Below, one piece after another: positions 4,641-5,277 of a DNA stretch of 5,277 nucleotides; the stretch's first letter is position 1, and each line of letters opens with the position of its first letter. The stretch is taken from NCBI GenBank assembly GCA_050010035.1, contig JBEKLU010000213.1:1-5277 (forward strand). Direction: 5' to 3'. Position numbers and translations under genes: made by a program. A model generated the notes under the pieces. The model ran no database searches, was not told the DNA's origin, and saw nothing but the letters and a program-made list of their open reading frames with translations. Origin of the DNA: Roseiarcus sp050010035 (GTDB taxonomy: Bacteria; Pseudomonadota; Alphaproteobacteria; Rhizobiales; Beijerinckiaceae).

Positions 4641-5132
4641 ATGGAAACCATGCCCCGGCCGCGCCCTCCGCACCTGATTCGCGAAGTCTCTCGCCACGGA
4701 ACCGTGTCTTGGGTTGTCCGCGTCGGCCACGGGCCTCGCGTCTATTTGCGGGCCGCCTACGGCTCCGCTGAATTCGAGGCCGAATATCACGCCGCCATCC
4801 GCGGCGAGCCCGTCAGCGGCCCGCGCAAGGCCGGCGCAGGGACGTTCGAATGGCTTTGGAACCTTTACCGCGCTAGCCCGGCTTGGCGCGAGTTGTCGGC
4901 CGCGACGCATAAGCAGCGCGAAAACATCGTACGGCCGATCCTCGAAAGCCACGGCGGCGCGCCGGTCTCATATTTCAACCGCAAGTCAATCGTCGCGTCG
5001 CGCGACAAGCGGGCCGACACGCCTTCGCAAGCCAACAATTTCTTGGACGCCATGCGCTCGCTATTCGCTTGGGCAGTCGAAGCCGAACACGTCGCCGAAG
5101 ACCCGACTAAGGCGACGGCGCGAAACAATTGA
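4641..5132 (+). pseudogene. Tyrosine integrase truncated before the catalytic domain
   Basis: The 163 residues carry the N-terminal part of a phage/island tyrosine recombinase. Residues 4-60 (MPRPRPPHLIREVSRHGTVSWVVRVG...) form an arm-binding-like region. Residues 66-160 form the SAM-like core-binding domain, with ELSAATHKQRENIVRPIL, RKSIVASRDKRADTPSQANNFLDAM and RSLFAWAVEAEHVAEDPTK. In intact family members the DPTKGV segment leads into the catalytic domain with its R, HxxR and Y residues. Here the frame departs at about 5112 (ATARNN) and stops at 5130-5132. An ISAzo13-like transposase begins 79 bases later, so an insertion sequence probably split the gene. ATG 4641 has GGAAG (4632-4636) four bases upstream; TTG 4614 is a weaker alternative. 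Integration by this copy should be impossible. Confidence 0.85.
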
Positions 5133-5277
5133 CTCGATTGGCGCGTGGAGCGACTGGGGGGGACCGGTGCGGGGGATTCCCTGTTTCGGTCGGGACGTCT
5201 ATCACGGTGGCATGATTGACGAAACAGCGATTCGGAGCCGTTTTGAGGCGATGCGCTCGCGCCTCGACGAGCGGGAG
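5112..5277 (+). mobile_element. Left part of an ISAzo13-like insertion sequence (partial)
   Basis: Sequence homologous to the integrase appears to end near 5111, and a transposase frame begins at 5212 and runs off the window. The left terminal inverted repeat should therefore lie between about 5112 and 5211. I cannot fix its exact first base because the right end is not visible. The start coordinate is an estimate. Confidence 0.5.
5212..5277 (+). CDS. ISAzo13-like transposase, N-terminal fragment (runs off window)
   Basis: The last 22 codons read MIDETAIRSRFEAMRSRLDERE. This closely resembles the start of ISAzo13-family transposases as I remember them (MIDExAIRxRFExLxxxLDERxRRL). These are DDE enzymes that move the insertion sequence by cut-and-paste or a related mechanism. 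Only the extreme N-terminus is present, so no catalytic residue can be checked. GGTGG (5206-5210) just before the ATG is a weak, close ribosome site. It lies 79 bases after the premature stop of the integrase, supporting the interruption model. The family assignment rests on a short segment. Confidence 0.6.
   Translation, partial: MIDETAIRSRFEAMRSRLDERE

Noticed and set aside
4497..4952. N-terminal extension of the AT-rich exported gene
   Set aside because: It would bury the signal peptide and run antisense to the integrase; the strong ribosome site lies at the 4496 start.

Overview
The window looks like a degraded mobile-element graveyard in a high-GC alphaproteobacterium. The integrase N-terminus, the XRE repressors, the RepA-like winged-helix tail and the ISAzo13-like transposase start resemble proteins I associate with Methylocystis/Methylosinus-type Hyphomicrobiales. 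That placement is inferred from remembered protein style, not from a search. There are no rRNA or tRNA genes, no CRISPR array and no obvious housekeeping genes.

Layout. Positions 3-293 hold the end of one reading frame and then, in the same frame after a TGA, the winged-helix tail of a RepA/AAA helicase-like protein with no start codon of its own. A cluster of GCTCCAGT repeats follows (305-429); two of them form the stem of a good intrinsic terminator (335-372). An intact small XRE regulator (458-730) comes next. Beyond it lie two GC-rich inverted repeats and a 20-codon ghost of a serine-recombinase C-terminus on the minus strand (933-992). This ghost abuts a small membrane zinc-ribbon protein (1003-1287, minus). 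Divergent from that gene is an XRE gene that has lost its recognition helix (1409-1567), followed by an unrecognised exported protein (1626-2219). A 232-bp gap with a nested inverted repeat precedes a full serine recombinase (2452-3153, minus), which has a near-consensus promoter. Divergent from it are an orphan phage HK97-gp10-like protein (3265-3786) and an overlapping 78-residue partner (3783-4019). Then comes an unusually AT-rich gene for an exported four-cysteine protein (4080-4496, minus). Last are a tyrosine integrase cut off before its catalytic domain (4641-5132) and the first 22 codons of an ISAzo13-like transposase (5212 to the edge), whose element probably caused the truncation.

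How the parts fit. Integrase, repressor and RepA-like tail are what an integrative element would carry, but here both the replication gene and the integrase are broken. The element is therefore probably immobilised, unless the parts are supplied elsewhere. The serine recombinase looks intact. The sequence between its C-terminal ghost and the full gene (about 993-2451) could be cargo bracketed by two related recombinase copies. I found no clear new defence or RNA system. The most informative oddities are the recombinase ghost, the repressor deletion at a repeated Ala-Ala-Gly-Val junction, and the repeat-built terminator.
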